A stretch of DNA of 64,000 nt from Furcasterigmium furcatum. Lineage: Eukaryota; Ascomycota; Sordariomycetes; Glomerellales; Plectosphaerellaceae. How positions within the stretch are numbered: the stretch's first letter is position 1; every line of letters starts with the position of its first letter. Below, in pieces: positions 1 to 12,036 of the stretch. The notes under the pieces were generated by a model. It made no database searches and was not told the DNA's origin. It was given only the letters and a program-made list of their open reading frames with translations. The DNA lies in the NCBI GenBank assembly GCA_001599815.1, contig BCIA01000003.1, forward strand, positions 2,232,001 to 2,296,000. The letters are read 5' to 3'. The translations under genes and the position numbers were made by a program.

Positions 1-232
1 ACAGTAGTAGCCGGGAGGGTCCGGCGAGTGCCTGATGTCTTGTCTTTTCTGGACATCTCCCGACATCTTGGAAGAGTTGCTGAGAATGAAGGGTCGTGGA
101 AAGAGCAACGCAAGGAGACCCATGCTGTGGCAGCATGACCTAAGTCATCACCGGGACCAACCGTTGATCACATGAAAAAAAAAAATTGTGAGTTTAGGAT
201 GTGGGATACGAAATGAAAAGAAGAACAAAAGG

Positions 233-236
233 AAAA
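233..236 (-). terminator. Pol III T-run downstream of tRNA-Ser
   Basis: The minus strand has TTTT about 38 nt past the tRNA 3' end. A much longer run of 11 T follows at about 175-185 and could act as backup. The T-runs are seen; their use as terminators is inferred from how Pol III terminates. Confidence 0.45.
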
Positions 237-273
237 TTTTGACCCAGCTGAGCTGGGCGCGTCGTGATGTACG

Positions 274-394
274 CGACGAGGGCAGGATTTGAACCTACGC
301 GGGCGAACCCAACAGATGGCGGGAAAAGGGCTGTTCTGGAGGCCAGAGACAGTCCAGTTCGAGTCTGTCGCCTTAACCACTCGGCCACCTCGCC
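274..394 (-). tRNA. tRNA-Ser (anticodon CGA) with a 40-nt intron
   Basis: Read on the minus strand, the acceptor arms GGCGAGG and CCTCGTC pair, with one G-T wobble. The A box TGGCCGAGTGG and B box GGTTCAAATCC are both present. The anticodon stem ACAGA/TCTGT closes around a loop carrying CGA at about 359-361. A 40-nt intron (about 318-357) sits directly after the base 3' of the anticodon, the standard place for eukaryotic tRNA introns. A long variable arm, TGGG-TTCG-CCCG, marks it as a class II tRNA, which with CGA means serine. CCA is not encoded. Splicing would need the tRNA endonuclease. Confidence 0.93.
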
Positions 395-3300
395 TATCAA
401 GATGCTTAAGTTTTCAATAACGACTAGCTATATATTCTCCACAATAAAGACCCCACGACGGCGCCCATTTCCGCACAACAGGCGGTTGTCAGAGATCAAC
501 TGGGTGCTTTTATCTTCATCCATCAACCCAGCGATCAATCAAGGCATTCATCGCAGAGCTAAGGCCTGCGATTTCCTCATTATTCTACCCGTCGAAAGAA
601 TGTAGTAGTCATCATGATGGAGGCGTCCATCTGTGAGTCACTGCACACCGTATCATCAAGTCCAATGCAGACCAAATACGACCCAGCATAGCCGAGGACA
701 CTTCGGCAGACGGGTAGCGGTTGTATGGTTTGAGACCGGGATATCTGGCAGTCATTGATGTTGAAGTCGACATATGGGGCAGGAAGCCATTCTTGACACC
801 TGGCCACGGAGCAGACCCGAATATCGTGCCACTGGGCGATATCTTTTGGCCTGCGGTGGCTTCTGTTCTTTCAAACAGTATGGTGCAAGAAGAGCTGCTT
901 GTCCCTCTTTGCTGATGAGGAGAGATGAATTTTGACCCAGATTGGTGCCGTGTCAATACATCCAAGGACTGAGCTTCTTGAAAGTGGCACTGTTTGGCCT
1001 GGCGGCAATATGGCGCTTCTCGTGGCTGTCTTGTCAGTGTCAACCGGCTCCTCTCCATCGCTTGGTGATAGAGCTCCCCTCCGGGCGCCATCAAGGTCGG
1101 TAAACATCAGCTGGAGGTCGCCAAACGAGTCTGGAGAATCTCGAGGTACTGCATATCCCTGTATATGCGGTTTGCAAGCAGCTTCTACTTTCGCATGCTT
1201 CGTTGAGGCGCGTCGAACGACTGGTATTGATGTCTGTTGAACGAATCTGCTTGGTTGGAAGGTTCTCCCACCCTGTCTGCCAAAAGCTCTGACATGATCC
1301 TCTGCCATGTTCTGACAGCACCCTCATCAGAATCCAGACCCTGAACTCCGTCTTGGTGTACAATCTTATCTGTTATTGTTGGGATTGGTCTCTTCGTATG
1401 TGGGAAGTCACGCGGACTAGGGCTATGCAATGCTGAATGCTGATGGAGTTGACCAACATCCATGTCACATGATCGTTGAGTAGCTGCCACAAACACGCCG
1501 CTCCAGGTGAGAGTCCTGAGGGGACGCAGTTGGTAGACAAGTCTGGTCTCGACCGGACAGCCCAGCCCTTTGCCACCTAGGTTCTGTTCCCGCGTGAACC
1601 GCGTGTTTCTGCCCAGTAGCCCGTCAGCCCCTCCCAATACTCACGCGATGGCACACGAGGTCTATCCTGCAAACCCCATCCAACAGACTGGCCACGGAGT
1701 TCCTGTCTCACTGCGGGATGATCAAACCGGCAACTAGTGAACAATAGTAGTGGTCACATGTCCAGACGACCAAGAATCAGCCTTGTTGGAGGTCAGATAC
1801 GTGGCCGTGAGTCTCGCCCAGCTCGGGACCCTGCTGAGACCCGAACCAGGGGGAAAAGCAACAACGTTGCCAAACACTCGTACCGTCTCAGACAGAGATC
1901 GAGTTAGCGGGTCATATGGCTGGTCCTCCTACTTGGCGATCGGGTAGTAGCTGATGGCAGAGAAAGCCGCATCTCGTCGGAGTCTCACGCTGACTACGAG
2001 GAAAGTAGCACGGCCTGCTTACGGTCAGCCAGCGAAGGGTGCTGACTGACCAGTTGACACGGGATGCTCGTGCGACCGTTGCGCTTTCTTGCCACCCAGT
2101 CAGCCGAGCTTGCCAGAGCCAGTGCAGAGTGCAGGACGTTCTCGGTAGTCAACGCCGTTGTAGGACGCACACGGTGGCAGGGACGCTGGCGTGGCGTCCG
2201 TTCGTGAAACTCGAGATGAGTTGGGAGGCGGCTCAGGGGAAAGCATTGGACGTCGGGTTTCTTGGCTAGTCGAAGGAGCTGTTAGTCTGCAGCGCCACGA
2301 GAAGGCAGAGAGATTGTGCGGCGGAATGGCCGGGCAACTCGACTCCACGTCTTGGGCGTTACAAGGGCACGAGACGGGAGGCTCCCGTTGCCAACAAGCA
2401 TAATTTCCCGCTGTTCAGCTCGTGCGGCGAGGGACATCTGCAGTGATCCGAGCCGAGTCTCCAGGGTGAGGTGAAATGGCGGTGGGCTGGACTGGCTGTC
2501 CATCCGGACGTTGACGGAAGCTGGCCTGATCTGACCAGCAGAATGACAGCCAGGGTCCCGACGTGCCGGGACTCGTCGGTCGGTACTGGAGAGCGACTTT
2601 GCAGACCTTCTCACCGCGGTGGGTCGACTCCCCCGCAAAGTCGCCCAGGCTCTGGCGCCAGGAATCAGCCTATTCCTACCTGGGACTTCGGTACTTGCTC
2701 GACCCAGCGCAGCGAATTGCAGGGAGAGAGCGCCAAAGCGCCAACGGCCGCCTCCGTGTCTCGATTGCGGGGAGGCACTGTATCTCGAGTGCAGTCCTCC
2801 ACGCCGCCGATGACTAACAGGAGTCGAAGTCCGATGCTAGTGGTGTCAGCAGTGCAAAGGACTGATGCAGCTGAGACCAGGAGGAGTGGCCCGATGGAGA
2901 CTCCGACCTGCTGGAGCTCTCTCCGTTGCTTTTGACCCGTGGTTGAGGCTGATACAATGGGCGTCCGTTCTTGGTGCGTACGTCCGCCCAGACTTCTTCT
3001 GCCCAGAGCATATGTACTTTTGCTCATTCGAGTCTCTCCCCAACAAAACGTGATACAAGTATTGTAATCCTGGTCCCGCAGAGAGAGAGACAAGCAGCAG
3101 CTGGCTGAAAGGGTCGGGCGGACGGCCTTGGCTCGGCTCTCAGAACGTTGGATCGTGTGCGGCGCATGCGCCACGTCGGCCAGTTCGACGCTGCGGGAGC
3201 TGGTCACAGTGCTGAGCAGCGCCCTAGCCGGTGCCCCAAGCTGTTCATCTGCAGATTTCTTGCTACTGTCCCAGTAGTGGTCATGACGATGTTCTGTCTG

Positions 3301-4354
3301 GTCGGACCTCGCTTGCTGGCTGGCGTCGGTGCTGTGTTTTAGTGGCAGCCACCGGTCGACCAGGGAGAGCCGATGGCCTGGGTAAGCATAACCAAACGCG
3401 CGGGCTTGTCCCTGCGTTCAATGGCGAGCACTCAAAAAGCCCGGCTCTCGATGACGATATGTCTCGACGCCGTTGCGAAGCTCGCTCTTGTCGTCTTTCT
3501 TTGCGGGTAGTGAGAAGTGAGAAAGCAAACCGACGATGCCTGAACCAGTGACTTGAGAGTTACACGGTGCGTCCTCTTCGCCATGCCGTTTACGGTCTAG
3601 TGTGACACACGAGCGAATCAGAAGCGGTAGGCTATCCCTGGGCTGGAGGCGCCACCAGCAGGGGAAAGAGCGAGGGAGGCCCTGGTTCCCCCGGGCTGTC
3701 GCTGCTTGTCGCGGCCGGCTGTCTTTCTGGGGAGAGGGGCCCATGGCCAATGGTGTTTGCAGATGGGAGGGAAATATGGAGACGTCCCCAGCACCAGTCC
3801 CCCGGTGGAAGAAAACTGTGCTGATCCCTCGAGTCGGACGCCCTCTTCTCCTCTCATTCCACTCCTCTCCCGCCAACGTTCGCTCGCCGTCCCCTCCCAC
3901 ACGGCAGACACCAGCACACACACACGGAGTCCGGTCCCATCACTTGTCGCTTTTCTTGCTCTTCTGCACTGTGCGACGACTGTCCGTCTAGGCCTGTGTG
4001 CCCTCCGACCACACCCGCCCCCGGCCACCCCCTTTGACCTGCCTGGCATTCCCAGGCTGTCCTTCGACTCTCGTCCGTCTCCTCCCCCCTCCAGACGAAC
4101 CCAGTCCGCTGCGCTCTGCTGTTCCGCAGCCCAGCAAACCGCTCTCCCTCATCTCCACACCCGCTGTCTGTCCAATTTTACCCACACCTGATCCTCCGCT
4201 TCAGGCTGTCCCTTGTCAACCACCATCCTCACCCACGTCAAATGGTCGCCCGCCGAACCCGACGACAACATCACGCACGTCGCTTCGCCCCGTCCTCGAT
4301 CGGAGCTCGCTGAGAAGGAAATCCTGGATTGACGTCGCCCGACAACCCTTCACC
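395..4354. other. Gene-poor stretch; last ~500 bases are a 5' leader
   Basis: Only short overlapping open frames lie here, on both strands. None has a recognisable domain or a convincing splice pattern. From about 3800 to 4354 the plus strand becomes very C/T-rich, as fungal promoters and 5' leaders do, and this belongs to the transporter gene that follows. No transposon ends, long repeats or AT-rich RIP signature were noticed. Confidence 0.5.
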
Positions 4355-6256
4355 ATGGCAATCGCCATGGGCTGGCAGAAGCCCGACAATGTCGCCGGCT
4401 CGTCAGCCCCGGCCATCATGGTCGGCCTTTTCGTCGCTACCGGTGGCCTGCTGTTCGGTTACGACACTGGGTAAGCAGCCCCTTTGAATCACCAGCATTC
4501 TGTTCGTCGGAAGAAGGAGGATAATATGGAGGAGGCAATGATTCGTGACGCGGTCGTCGGGCTGGACCTGTTCGCGTCTTCGCATGGAACGTTTGTGCTG
4601 ATTGAATGCCGCACTCAGGTCCATCAATGGAATCCTCGCCATGGATGCATTTCGACGAGACTTCGGAGCCACCGACGAGGACGGAAACTACACGCTGACC
4701 CCCGACGAATCATCCAACATCGTCGCCATCCTCAGCGCCGGCACGGCTACCGGTGCGCTTCTCTCGGCACCCCTCGGCGACACCATCGGACGTCGCCTCT
4801 CCCTCCTTGTCTCCTGCGCCATCTTCTGCGCCGGCGGCATCCTACAAGTCTGCGCTTCGGCTATCCCCATGCTTCTGGCTGGAAGGTATGACCTCCCTCT
4901 GTCGGTCGTCCGCGTTCAGTGGCTGACTGTCGTAGATTCTTTGCTGGTGTCGGAGTGGGCATCATCTCGGTTTTGGTGCCTCTGTACCAGTCAGAAATGG
5001 CTCCCAAATGGATTCGTGGTACCCTAGTCTGCGCATACCAGCTCTCCATCACATTGGGCCTGTTGACAGCTTCCGTCGTCAACATTCTCACGGAACAGAT
5101 GGATTCGGCTGCCGCCTACCGCATCCCCCTCGGTCTTCAGCTTGTTTGGGCCGTTGTTCTGGCACTGGGTCTCCTTGTGCTTCCCGAGACCCCTCGTTAT
5201 CTTGTCAAACGTGGCAGGGCGGAAGCGGCGGGTTTATCCTTGAGCCGACTACGACGACTTGACATCACACACCCTGCTCTCCTTGATGAGCTGCAGGAGA
5301 TAATCGCCAACCACGAGTATGAGCTTACTCTGGGCCCCGACACTTACAAGGAAGTTTTCACCGGCTCACCCCACCTTGGACGTCGTATCATAACCGGCTG
5401 CGGCCTGCAGATGCTCCAACAACTTACGGGCATCAACTTCATCATGTATTACAGCACCAGCTTCTTTGGCGGTGTCAACATCGACGATCCCTACCTCAAG
5501 TCTGTCATATTACACATCATCAATGTCGTTTCGACCCTTCCCGGCCTGGTAGTTATCGAAACCTGGGGTCGCCGAAAACTCCTCATTATCGGTGCCATCG
5601 GCATGGCCATCTGTCAGCTCCTCATCGCTTCTTTCTCGGCTGCCGCGGGTGAGAATCTCAAGCACGCATCGCAGCTCATCCTAATCGTCTTCTGCGCCAT
5701 CAACATCTTCTTCTTTGCCGCCTCCTGGGGCCCCGTCGTCTGGGTCGTCACCTCCGAGATCTACCCCCTTAAGGTCCGAGCCAAGGCCATGTCACTCTCC
5801 ACCTTTGCCAACTGGATCCTCAACTTCGCAATCGCCTACGGCACACCCTTTATGGTCGGGGAAGGTCCCAGATACGGCAACATCGGCCCCAAGATCTTTT
5901 TCCTTTGGGGTTCGTTCTGCATCATCGCCATCTTTTTCGTGTGGTGCATGGTGTACGAGACGAGCAAGGTCAGCTTGGAGCAGATCGACGAAATGTACGA
6001 GCGTATCGACCATGCGTGGAATAGCACAAGATTCGAGCCGAGCTGGAGTTTCCAGCAGATCCTCGACGAGGGCTGGTCACCGAGTGCCCAGCCCCCAGCA
6101 CAACACGAGTTGCAACAGACGTCCTCGGCATCGACAGCATCGACAGCATCGACGACGCAAACAAGTACTGCTCCTTCAGGCGTTTCTGGGACCACCGCAA
6201 ATTCGGAAAACAACAAGTCAATACCACAGATGGGCAACGTTGACTTTTCTTATTGA
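4355..6256 (+). CDS. MFS hexose transporter or sugar sensor (RCO-3-like)
   Basis: The 567-aa product is a 12-helix sugar porter of the major facilitator superfamily, expected to move hexose across the plasma membrane. The exons are 4355-4470, 4619-4885 and 4936-6256. Sugar-porter marks are visible: GGLLFGYDTG in helix 1, GDTIGRR after helix 2, PETPRYLVKRGR at the end of helix 6, LQQLTGINFIMYY in helix 7 and WGPVVWVVTSEIYPLKVRAKA around helix 10. The N-terminus, MAIAMGWQKPDNVAGSSAPA, recalls the Neurospora glucose sensor/transporter RCO-3, but that is from memory. The tail is a low-complexity Ser/Thr-rich stretch. Transport and sensing cannot be told apart from sequence. The start chosen is the first ATG of a frame that splices cleanly into both later exons. 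Confidence 0.9.
6128..6154 (+). repeat. 9-bp tandem repeat in the transporter tail
   Basis: Three copies of GCATCGACA (the last ends in G) encode part of the Ser-Thr-Ala stretch near the transporter C-terminus. Because the unit is 9 bp, copy-number change would keep the frame. Confidence 0.8.
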
Positions 6257-7487
6257 GGTGCTACCTTCGTTCTTGTTTACCATCACGGCTTATACCAGAT
6301 ACCAGCGACGGAGTTTATGATATGACGGAGTTTTGGGTTTTCATGTTGGGAATCGGCCGACAAGCGGTCCATATTCGAAATCCTCGATTACGAGGAGACT
6401 GGAAGACGATGCCGGGCCACAGACTCGCCATCGATAATCAACGGACCTGACAGGCCACCCTGTTCAAGATCTATGATGATTCAAAGAGGCAGCACGAAGC
6501 TTAACCGAGGGTACAGGGACGCGCAACACCCTTCGCACACTGGTGCGGAGTACAACTCGCTGCCCTCGAGCATCGTAAGCTTATGATATATTTATATATA
6601 TAGCTAATCCAGTCGATTCTTTCGATCTTGCCGTCCCGTAGCTGCCGGTGTGTCAACCCACCCGATTGGTGATACGGCCATCTGGTCATACCATATCCCT
6701 CGGGTCATCTCATCTCAAATGCCCTGGGCAGGAACAGTTTGTCCACGCCATACAAATGTGGGCAGCCGTCGCTGTTCCTGCGAGGTCTCCTGGCATGAAT
6801 TCCCAAGGGGGCACAAATATCGGGCATGGGGTGACAGCAAACTGGAGTACTCCCATTATGACAGGTACCAATATTGGTCGCCTTGCCGTGCGAGTCCGAT
6901 AAAGGCCACTCCACTTGGACATATTTCACAAGCGGCACAGCGTACAGGAAAAGAGCAAAGCTTAGCAAAGCTTCTGCCACAAAGGTTCAGCCCCAGTAGG
7001 TGCCCTGGATGTTGATGAGGCTGTGCTGACAACATGCAGCACTCCATGTGCAGCCTGGTCAACCTTGCGGCGCGAGGCTGGCCGCCGGAACGAAGCTACC
7101 AAGCGAACAGATATGCTTGGTTTCCACCTCAAAAATGGTGAGCTGGGGCACGTGTTTCTCCTATAGTTACTTTGAGTGTGCCAGTCCTGGCCATTCAGGT
7201 ACCTGTTTATCGTGGCGGCGGCAGCAAAGCCAAAGATGTTTCAACGAAGCATCACATGATGTGGTGGCACACTGACAGAGAGCATAGTACCTTAAGTTTA
7301 GGTATCGCTTTTCTGAATTTTGTTCAAGCTTTCCACATCCTTTTTTCCCGCAGGCGTTCCTTCATAGTTCATTATTTATTCACCAGGGGCGAGCACTTGG
7401 ACAACGACACTCGGACTGACACTGGTAACAGCTTCAACTTGGTGCCCAGCTGTAGCTGAATCGGCATCAGCCCTCGCGGACGTTCTC
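6257..7487. other. Intergenic, nothing recognised
   Basis: This stretch holds the transporter 3' region and the RBR gene 5' region. There is an AT-rich patch near 6585-6605. No gene, RNA or repeat could be supported. Confidence 0.5.
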
Positions 7488-8798
7488 ATGCGGCCTATGG
7501 TAATTTCAGCTATATTCCGCAAACTACGAAACAGCACGATGCGTCATTCTCGCAGAAGCAAGGACCAGGACCCTCCTAGTCCAGAGGACCACTGGATCCC
7601 CAATGACACGAAGCGACACCTCCTGGCACTCGAGGACGATGAAGTCCCCGGCACATGTGCGCACGTCACCAAGGAGTGCGATATGTGCGGATCAAGCCAC
7701 GTATGCCTTGTCGCCCTCAAGTGCGGGCACTCTTGGTGCAAATCCTGTGCGAGAGAGAACATCCGCGTCGGTCTGGGCGACGCGGAGAGCTGGCCCCCGA
7801 AGTGCTGCGAGCCCTTCTCCGAGCAAGTTATCGGTTGGGCGCGGGACCAGCGCTGGGTGCAGCTGTGGCGGCAGATGGGCGAGGAGCAGGGCACACCCGG
7901 CGGACAGAGGGTGTATTGCTCCCGCCCGGACTGCGCGGAGTTCATCCCCGATCGGCCTGGGAGGTGGTTCATGGCGAACGGTGACCGTATCGAGGGGGCC
8001 GACCAGTGTCTCGCCTGCGGAGACAAGACGTGCCGGAAGTGTCGACACCCAGCGCACCCTGGAAAGAAGTGCCATCTCGACCAGGAAGACGAAGAGCTGA
8101 TGGACCTGATGGACCGGGAGCGCATGGCGGCCTGCCCGGAGTGTAACCGGGTCATTCAGCTCAAGGAAGGCTGCAATCACATAACGCGAGTCCCCCTGCC
8201 CCCTCTTCCCGACAGCGTGCTTTGACGGTCTGTGATCTTCCTGCTGACTTCTCACAGCTGCCACTGCGGCCACGAGTGGTGCTTCCTCTGCGGCAGAGAC
8301 TGGCGACGCACAGGGTGCAAGAACCGCTGCCAGGCATACAACGGCGAATTCATACCGGCCAGGGCGCGAAAGAAGCGGTTCCGGCAGGGCCGGTCAGAGG
8401 ATGACCACAAACCCATAAGAAAGATGCAAGCTCCCGAGGAAGTCGACCCGGGCGCGTTCGCGCACCAGCTGCCCCAAAGACTCCCCCGTTGGCGCATGCC
8501 CGCGGACATGGAGCCGATGGCGCCGCTGGAGGACAGAATCAACCTGCTTATGATGAGACAGCGGCCAGACCTTGGGCGCGAACCACGGGCGCGCGCTGAT
8601 CAAGCACAAGCACAGCAACCCGAGGACAGACGGCCGCTGCGACTGCAAGCATTGGACGTTATTCAGCACGTGCACGATGCTGCGATAGATGGCGATATGG
8701 ACATGGTGAACCGGACGATCAGGACTCTTCTGCCGCAGCGCATAGATGAAGGTCACGTAGCCCTGTGGATGCGTCCGAGGGAACCCGCTGGCCCCTGA
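7488..8798 (+). CDS. RBR-type (RING-IBR-RING) E3 ubiquitin ligase
   Basis: The 412-aa product comes from exons 7488-8185 and 8258-8798. RING1 starts at CDMCGSSHVC and continues through CGHSWCKSC to PPKCC. The IBR follows, with YCSRPDC then CLACGDKTCRKC and a Cys/His pair. RING2 is CPECNRVIQLKEGCNHIT joined to CHCGHEWCFLCG. In this family the RING2 Cys in EGCNH accepts ubiquitin as a thioester before transfer, and it is present. The C-terminal ~130 residues are Arg/Pro-rich with no known domain. The intron splits RING2. Its only in-frame splice is GC-AG (GCGAGT at 8186 to CACAG at 8257), which rebuilds the Thr-Cys-His-Cys run. No transmembrane segment is seen. The substrate is unknown. Confidence 0.88.
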
Positions 8799-9759
8799 GT
8801 CCAGCGTCGAAGTACTAGTCTCCCCTCTGCTCGTCGTGGTCCCGCGGCAGGCGACAGCGTCATCTGGGGCAGAGCCGGTCGAGATCGCCGCCTTCTACTG
8901 ATCGCCCGGCTCCTCGTGGGAGTAAAGGAAAGCCTTCTAAGAGTCATAGTGTTTTTAATGCGGTTAGGGTTCGTCTCAGCGTTTCATAATTCGCATGTTT
9001 GGTCGTCTGGTTGTGCGGCAGCAACAGGATATATGATGATCAGGCGGAACCACCGTTAGTGTCAGATTTCTCATCTCTGCCATTCTTTAGCTTCGGCGTT
9101 GGATATCACGATGGCGGTGTAATTTGCTAGTACTTAGGTCCTTGTATAATCTATTAAAGCTGGCTGTCAATAGAATGCGCTTGTGTAAACGAGCCAACAC
9201 TCGCATCTCTTCCGCGGCATTCCGATCCAAGGAGAGTACTACATATGGTGGTGTCGAGTTCGTAGAGAGCGGCCACGTCCCCCGTTCAGGCCGACTCACC
9301 GAGTGCTGGTATGAGGATCATGTGCGATTTTCTTATTGTGAGAATCAGTGCGAACGATGGCATCGGTTGGTCTTGGTGCTGATTCCGTCATGCCGTCAGC
9401 GAGTGGGCCGTGCTACTTATATGCTTAGCTATACGAGTATTGATTGACCAACTTGGGTTGGTGATGCACCCGTTCCCTGTTTGGGATCTGACGGCCCATT
9501 CAACCCCTTGGCGATCACTGGGCTCTGGGCACCGTTCTGTAGCCAACATCTTGGGCAACAAGCTCGATAGTAAGCCCAGAACGGGGCTCAGGGCGCAGTG
9601 ATGGTCAAGGGGTTTAGTGATGCCGGGAGCCATCCATATAAAAAGGAGGACCCTCGCGCTGCGGGCTTCTCCCAGCAGCATCGCGGCCTTTCTCTTTGAC
9701 ATCTAACCTGTTTTCTGAGCCTCAGCTTTCTTCTCCTCACTCATTGTGAAGCAACCGCC
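8799..9759. other. Intergenic with promoter of the GMC gene
   Basis: No coding signal is visible. The last 130 bases carry a TATA box and a short C/T-rich leader for the oxidoreductase. Nothing else was recognised. Confidence 0.5.
9637..9644 (+). promoter_or_regulatory. TATA box of the GMC oxidoreductase gene
   Basis: TATAAAAA lies about 120 nt upstream of the ATG, a spacing that fits a short leader. Strong TATA boxes in fungi often mark inducible genes. No specific regulator site was identified. Confidence 0.6.
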
Positions 9760-11595
9760 ATGGCTTCTACGTATGATTTCGTCGTCATTGGAGGCGGTCA
9801 TGCCGGCCTGGTCGTCGCCTCCAGGTTGACAGAAGATGCCAACACCTCCGTGCTGGTGCTCGAGGCCGGGAATGACCACTCGGCCGACCCTCGCATTCGC
9901 ACGCCGGCCCTGTGGCTGTCACTCCTGGAAAATCCCGACTTTGTCTGGACCTACTCGTCCACGCCCCAGAAAGGACTGGAAGGCAAGCAGATCGGCCTGC
10001 CCCAGGGCAAGCTGCTCGGCGGCTCCAGCGCCATCAACGGTATGGCCTTTGTGCCCAACTCCCAGGCTGCCGTGGATGCGTGGGAGACCTTCGGTAACGA
10101 GGGCTGGAACTGGAACAGCCTCGAGCCGTACTACAGGAAGAGCCACACGCTCGCGAGGCCGTCCGAGAAAGCGGCCGAGCATTTGCGCATCAACTGGATC
10201 GACGAGAGCGTACGGGCCGCGGAGGGACCTGTCCGGACCGCCTTCGCCGAGGACACGGAGAACCCCCTGCCGGCCGCCTGGATGGACACCATCTCGTCTC
10301 TCGGCTACCCGCCGTCCGCCGACCCTTTCTCCGGCAACATGACCGGCGTCTATGCGAACCCCATGACCATCGACCCGAAGGAGCGCACCCGCAGCGACAC
10401 CGTGACTGCGTACTACCAGCCGGCCAGGGAACGGTCGAATCTCCACGTCACGCTTGGGGCGGTCGTTGAGAAGATCACATTCGACACCAGTGGAGAGGTC
10501 CCGAGGGCGACTGGTGTCCAGGTCAAGCTTGCCGAGGGCGAGACCATCACGATCCGGGTTTCCAAGGAAGTGATTCTCGCCGCAGGCGCAGTCGGTTCCC
10601 CCAAGATGCTTGAGCTGTCGGGCATCGGCTCGAGTGCGCTGCTGGAGAAGCTTGAGATCCCCCTGGTGTACGACAACCCCAATGTCGGCGAGAACCTCCA
10701 GGACCACGTCAACACGGGCCTTAGCTTCGAGGTCGTCGATGGCATCGAGACGTTGGACCCCATCTCTCGCGGGGAGCCTGAGGCTCTTGCCGCCGCGGCC
10801 GAGGCCTGGCAGGTCAACAGGACGGGCCCCTTCTCCGTGGGCGGCAACTACATCGGCTCCCTTCTCCCCCTGCCCGACTTCGTAGAGGGACCTGACGCCA
10901 AAGAGACGCTGGAGAGAGTGCTGAAAGAGACGTCAACGGATCCGAACCCCAGCCCCTTTGCGCCCTACCACGCCGACTTTGTGCGACGGATTCTGGGCGA
11001 CAAGAACGAGAGCAGCGCCAACGTCTTCGGCTACGCCGCGTACGGCGAGTTCATCCCTCGACCTGACGAGAACACGGGGACCAAAGCCGGCCTCGGGCGC
11101 AACTTCTTCAGCCTGGTCGCGGCGCCTGGGTACCCCCTCTCCCGGGGCAGCGTGCACATCACGTCGGCCGACCCGGCTGACGCGCCAGCCATCGACCCCC
11201 GCTACCTGCAGCACCCCCTAGACCAGGAGGTCATGGCGCGGCACGTCCGTCACCTCGGCAAGATCGCCAGCGCGGAGCCTCTCAGGAGCCTGTTCAAGCC
11301 TGGCGGCGAGCGGAACTACGGCGCGCCCGAGGACCTGGACGACCTCGATGCCGTCAAGGCATACGTCAGGAAGGGGGCCCGGACGAACTTCCACCTCACC
11401 AGCTCGTGCGCTATGCTGCCGCTGGAGAGGGGCGGCGTCGTGGACTCCCAGCTTGCCGTCCATGGTGTCAGGGGCGTGCGGGTGGTCGACTCGAGCGTCA
11501 TCCCGATCGCCACCAAGGGGAATCCCCAGAGCACGGTCTATGCCGTTGCAGAGAGGGCGGCCGATCTGATCAAGGCGAGCCACAGCATCGTTTAG
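9760..11595 (+). CDS. GMC-family FAD oxidoreductase
   Basis: This is an intronless 611-aa frame. The ADP-binding fold begins at residue 6 with VVIGGGHAGLVVASRL and ends in VLVLEAG. GMC signature 1 is GKLLGGSSAING (about residue 83). Signature 2 is AAGAVGSPKMLELSGIG (about residue 273). The C-terminal block has FHLTSSCAMLP, with the usual active-site His position, followed by VVDSSVIP and GNPQSTVYAVAERAADLI. The family oxidises alcohols, sugars, aryl alcohols or choline using FAD. The substrate cannot be read from these motifs. There is no signal peptide and no peroxisomal SKL-type end, so a cytosolic enzyme is likely. It stands alone and no pathway neighbours were found. Confidence 0.93.
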   Translation: MASTYDFVVIGGGHAGLVVASRLTEDANTSVLVLEAGNDHSADPRIRTPALWLSLLENPDFVWTYSSTPQKGLEGKQIGLPQGKLLGGSSAINGMAFVPNSQAAVDAWETFGNEGWNWNSLEPYYRKSHTLARPSEKAAEHLRINWIDESVRAAEGPVRTAFAEDTENPLPAAWMDTISSLGYPPSADPFSGNMTGVYANPMTIDPKERTRSDTVTAYYQPARERSNLHVTLGAVVEKITFDTSGEVPRATGVQVKLAEGETITIRVSKEVILAAGAVGSPKMLELSGIGSSALLEKLEIPLVYDNPNVGENLQDHVNTGLSFEVVDGIETLDPISRGEPEALAAAAEAWQVNRTGPFSVGGNYIGSLLPLPDFVEGPDAKETLERVLKETSTDPNPSPFAPYHADFVRRILGDKNESSANVFGYAAYGEFIPRPDENTGTKAGLGRNFFSLVAAPGYPLSRGSVHITSADPADAPAIDPRYLQHPLDQEVMARHVRHLGKIASAEPLRSLFKPGGERNYGAPEDLDDLDAVKAYVRKGARTNFHLTSSCAMLPLERGGVVDSQLAVHGVRGVRVVDSSVIPIATKGNPQSTVYAVAERAADLIKASHSIV

Positions 11596-12036
11596 TGTAG
11601 TGGCATCGGTCTTTCGCGAGTACGAGACTCCAACTCACGGTGGTTGAAGGGGACTCGAGGAAAACGGATGGATGATGATGTGGTAGCATTTTGACAGGTT
11701 GTGTTAGAGTTGATCTATCCGGCGCCATTGTCATATTCCCGCATTAGAAGCATAGAAAGGTCGAAAAGAACTGAAATCAACTGAAAATCGCAGGAGTGGT
11801 AATGAAGGAAAGTGATGGTACTCGGCACTCCTTCCATCTGGAGCCGTTTCCCCTATTCTTGTTATTACGTAAGCCATCGCGGTCTCCCGGCCGGCAGCCA
11901 GCTGGCAGCTATCAACTTGCTTGACATTGAACTCGAAGCATCACCATCCACCGCGAACACTCTCAAATACGATTTGCTGTGCAGCAACCCCTGCGCCCAG
12001 CTCCCCGAGCTGGCCCAGTGCACATGCCTCGCCGCC
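11596..12036. other. Intergenic; in-frame upstream extension of the next gene
   Basis: The frame of the next gene stays open upstream to an ATG at 11812. The extension shows no domain and has a weak start context, so it is treated as leader. Nothing else was recognised. Confidence 0.5.

Noticed and set aside
612..1637. Minus-strand open frames of 145-160 codons suggesting a gene
   Set aside because: They overlap one another in several frames, have no domain, and no set of splice sites joins them in phase.
9919..10707. 262-codon minus-strand frame inside the GMC gene
   Set aside because: It is a shadow of GC-rich third positions on the coding strand.
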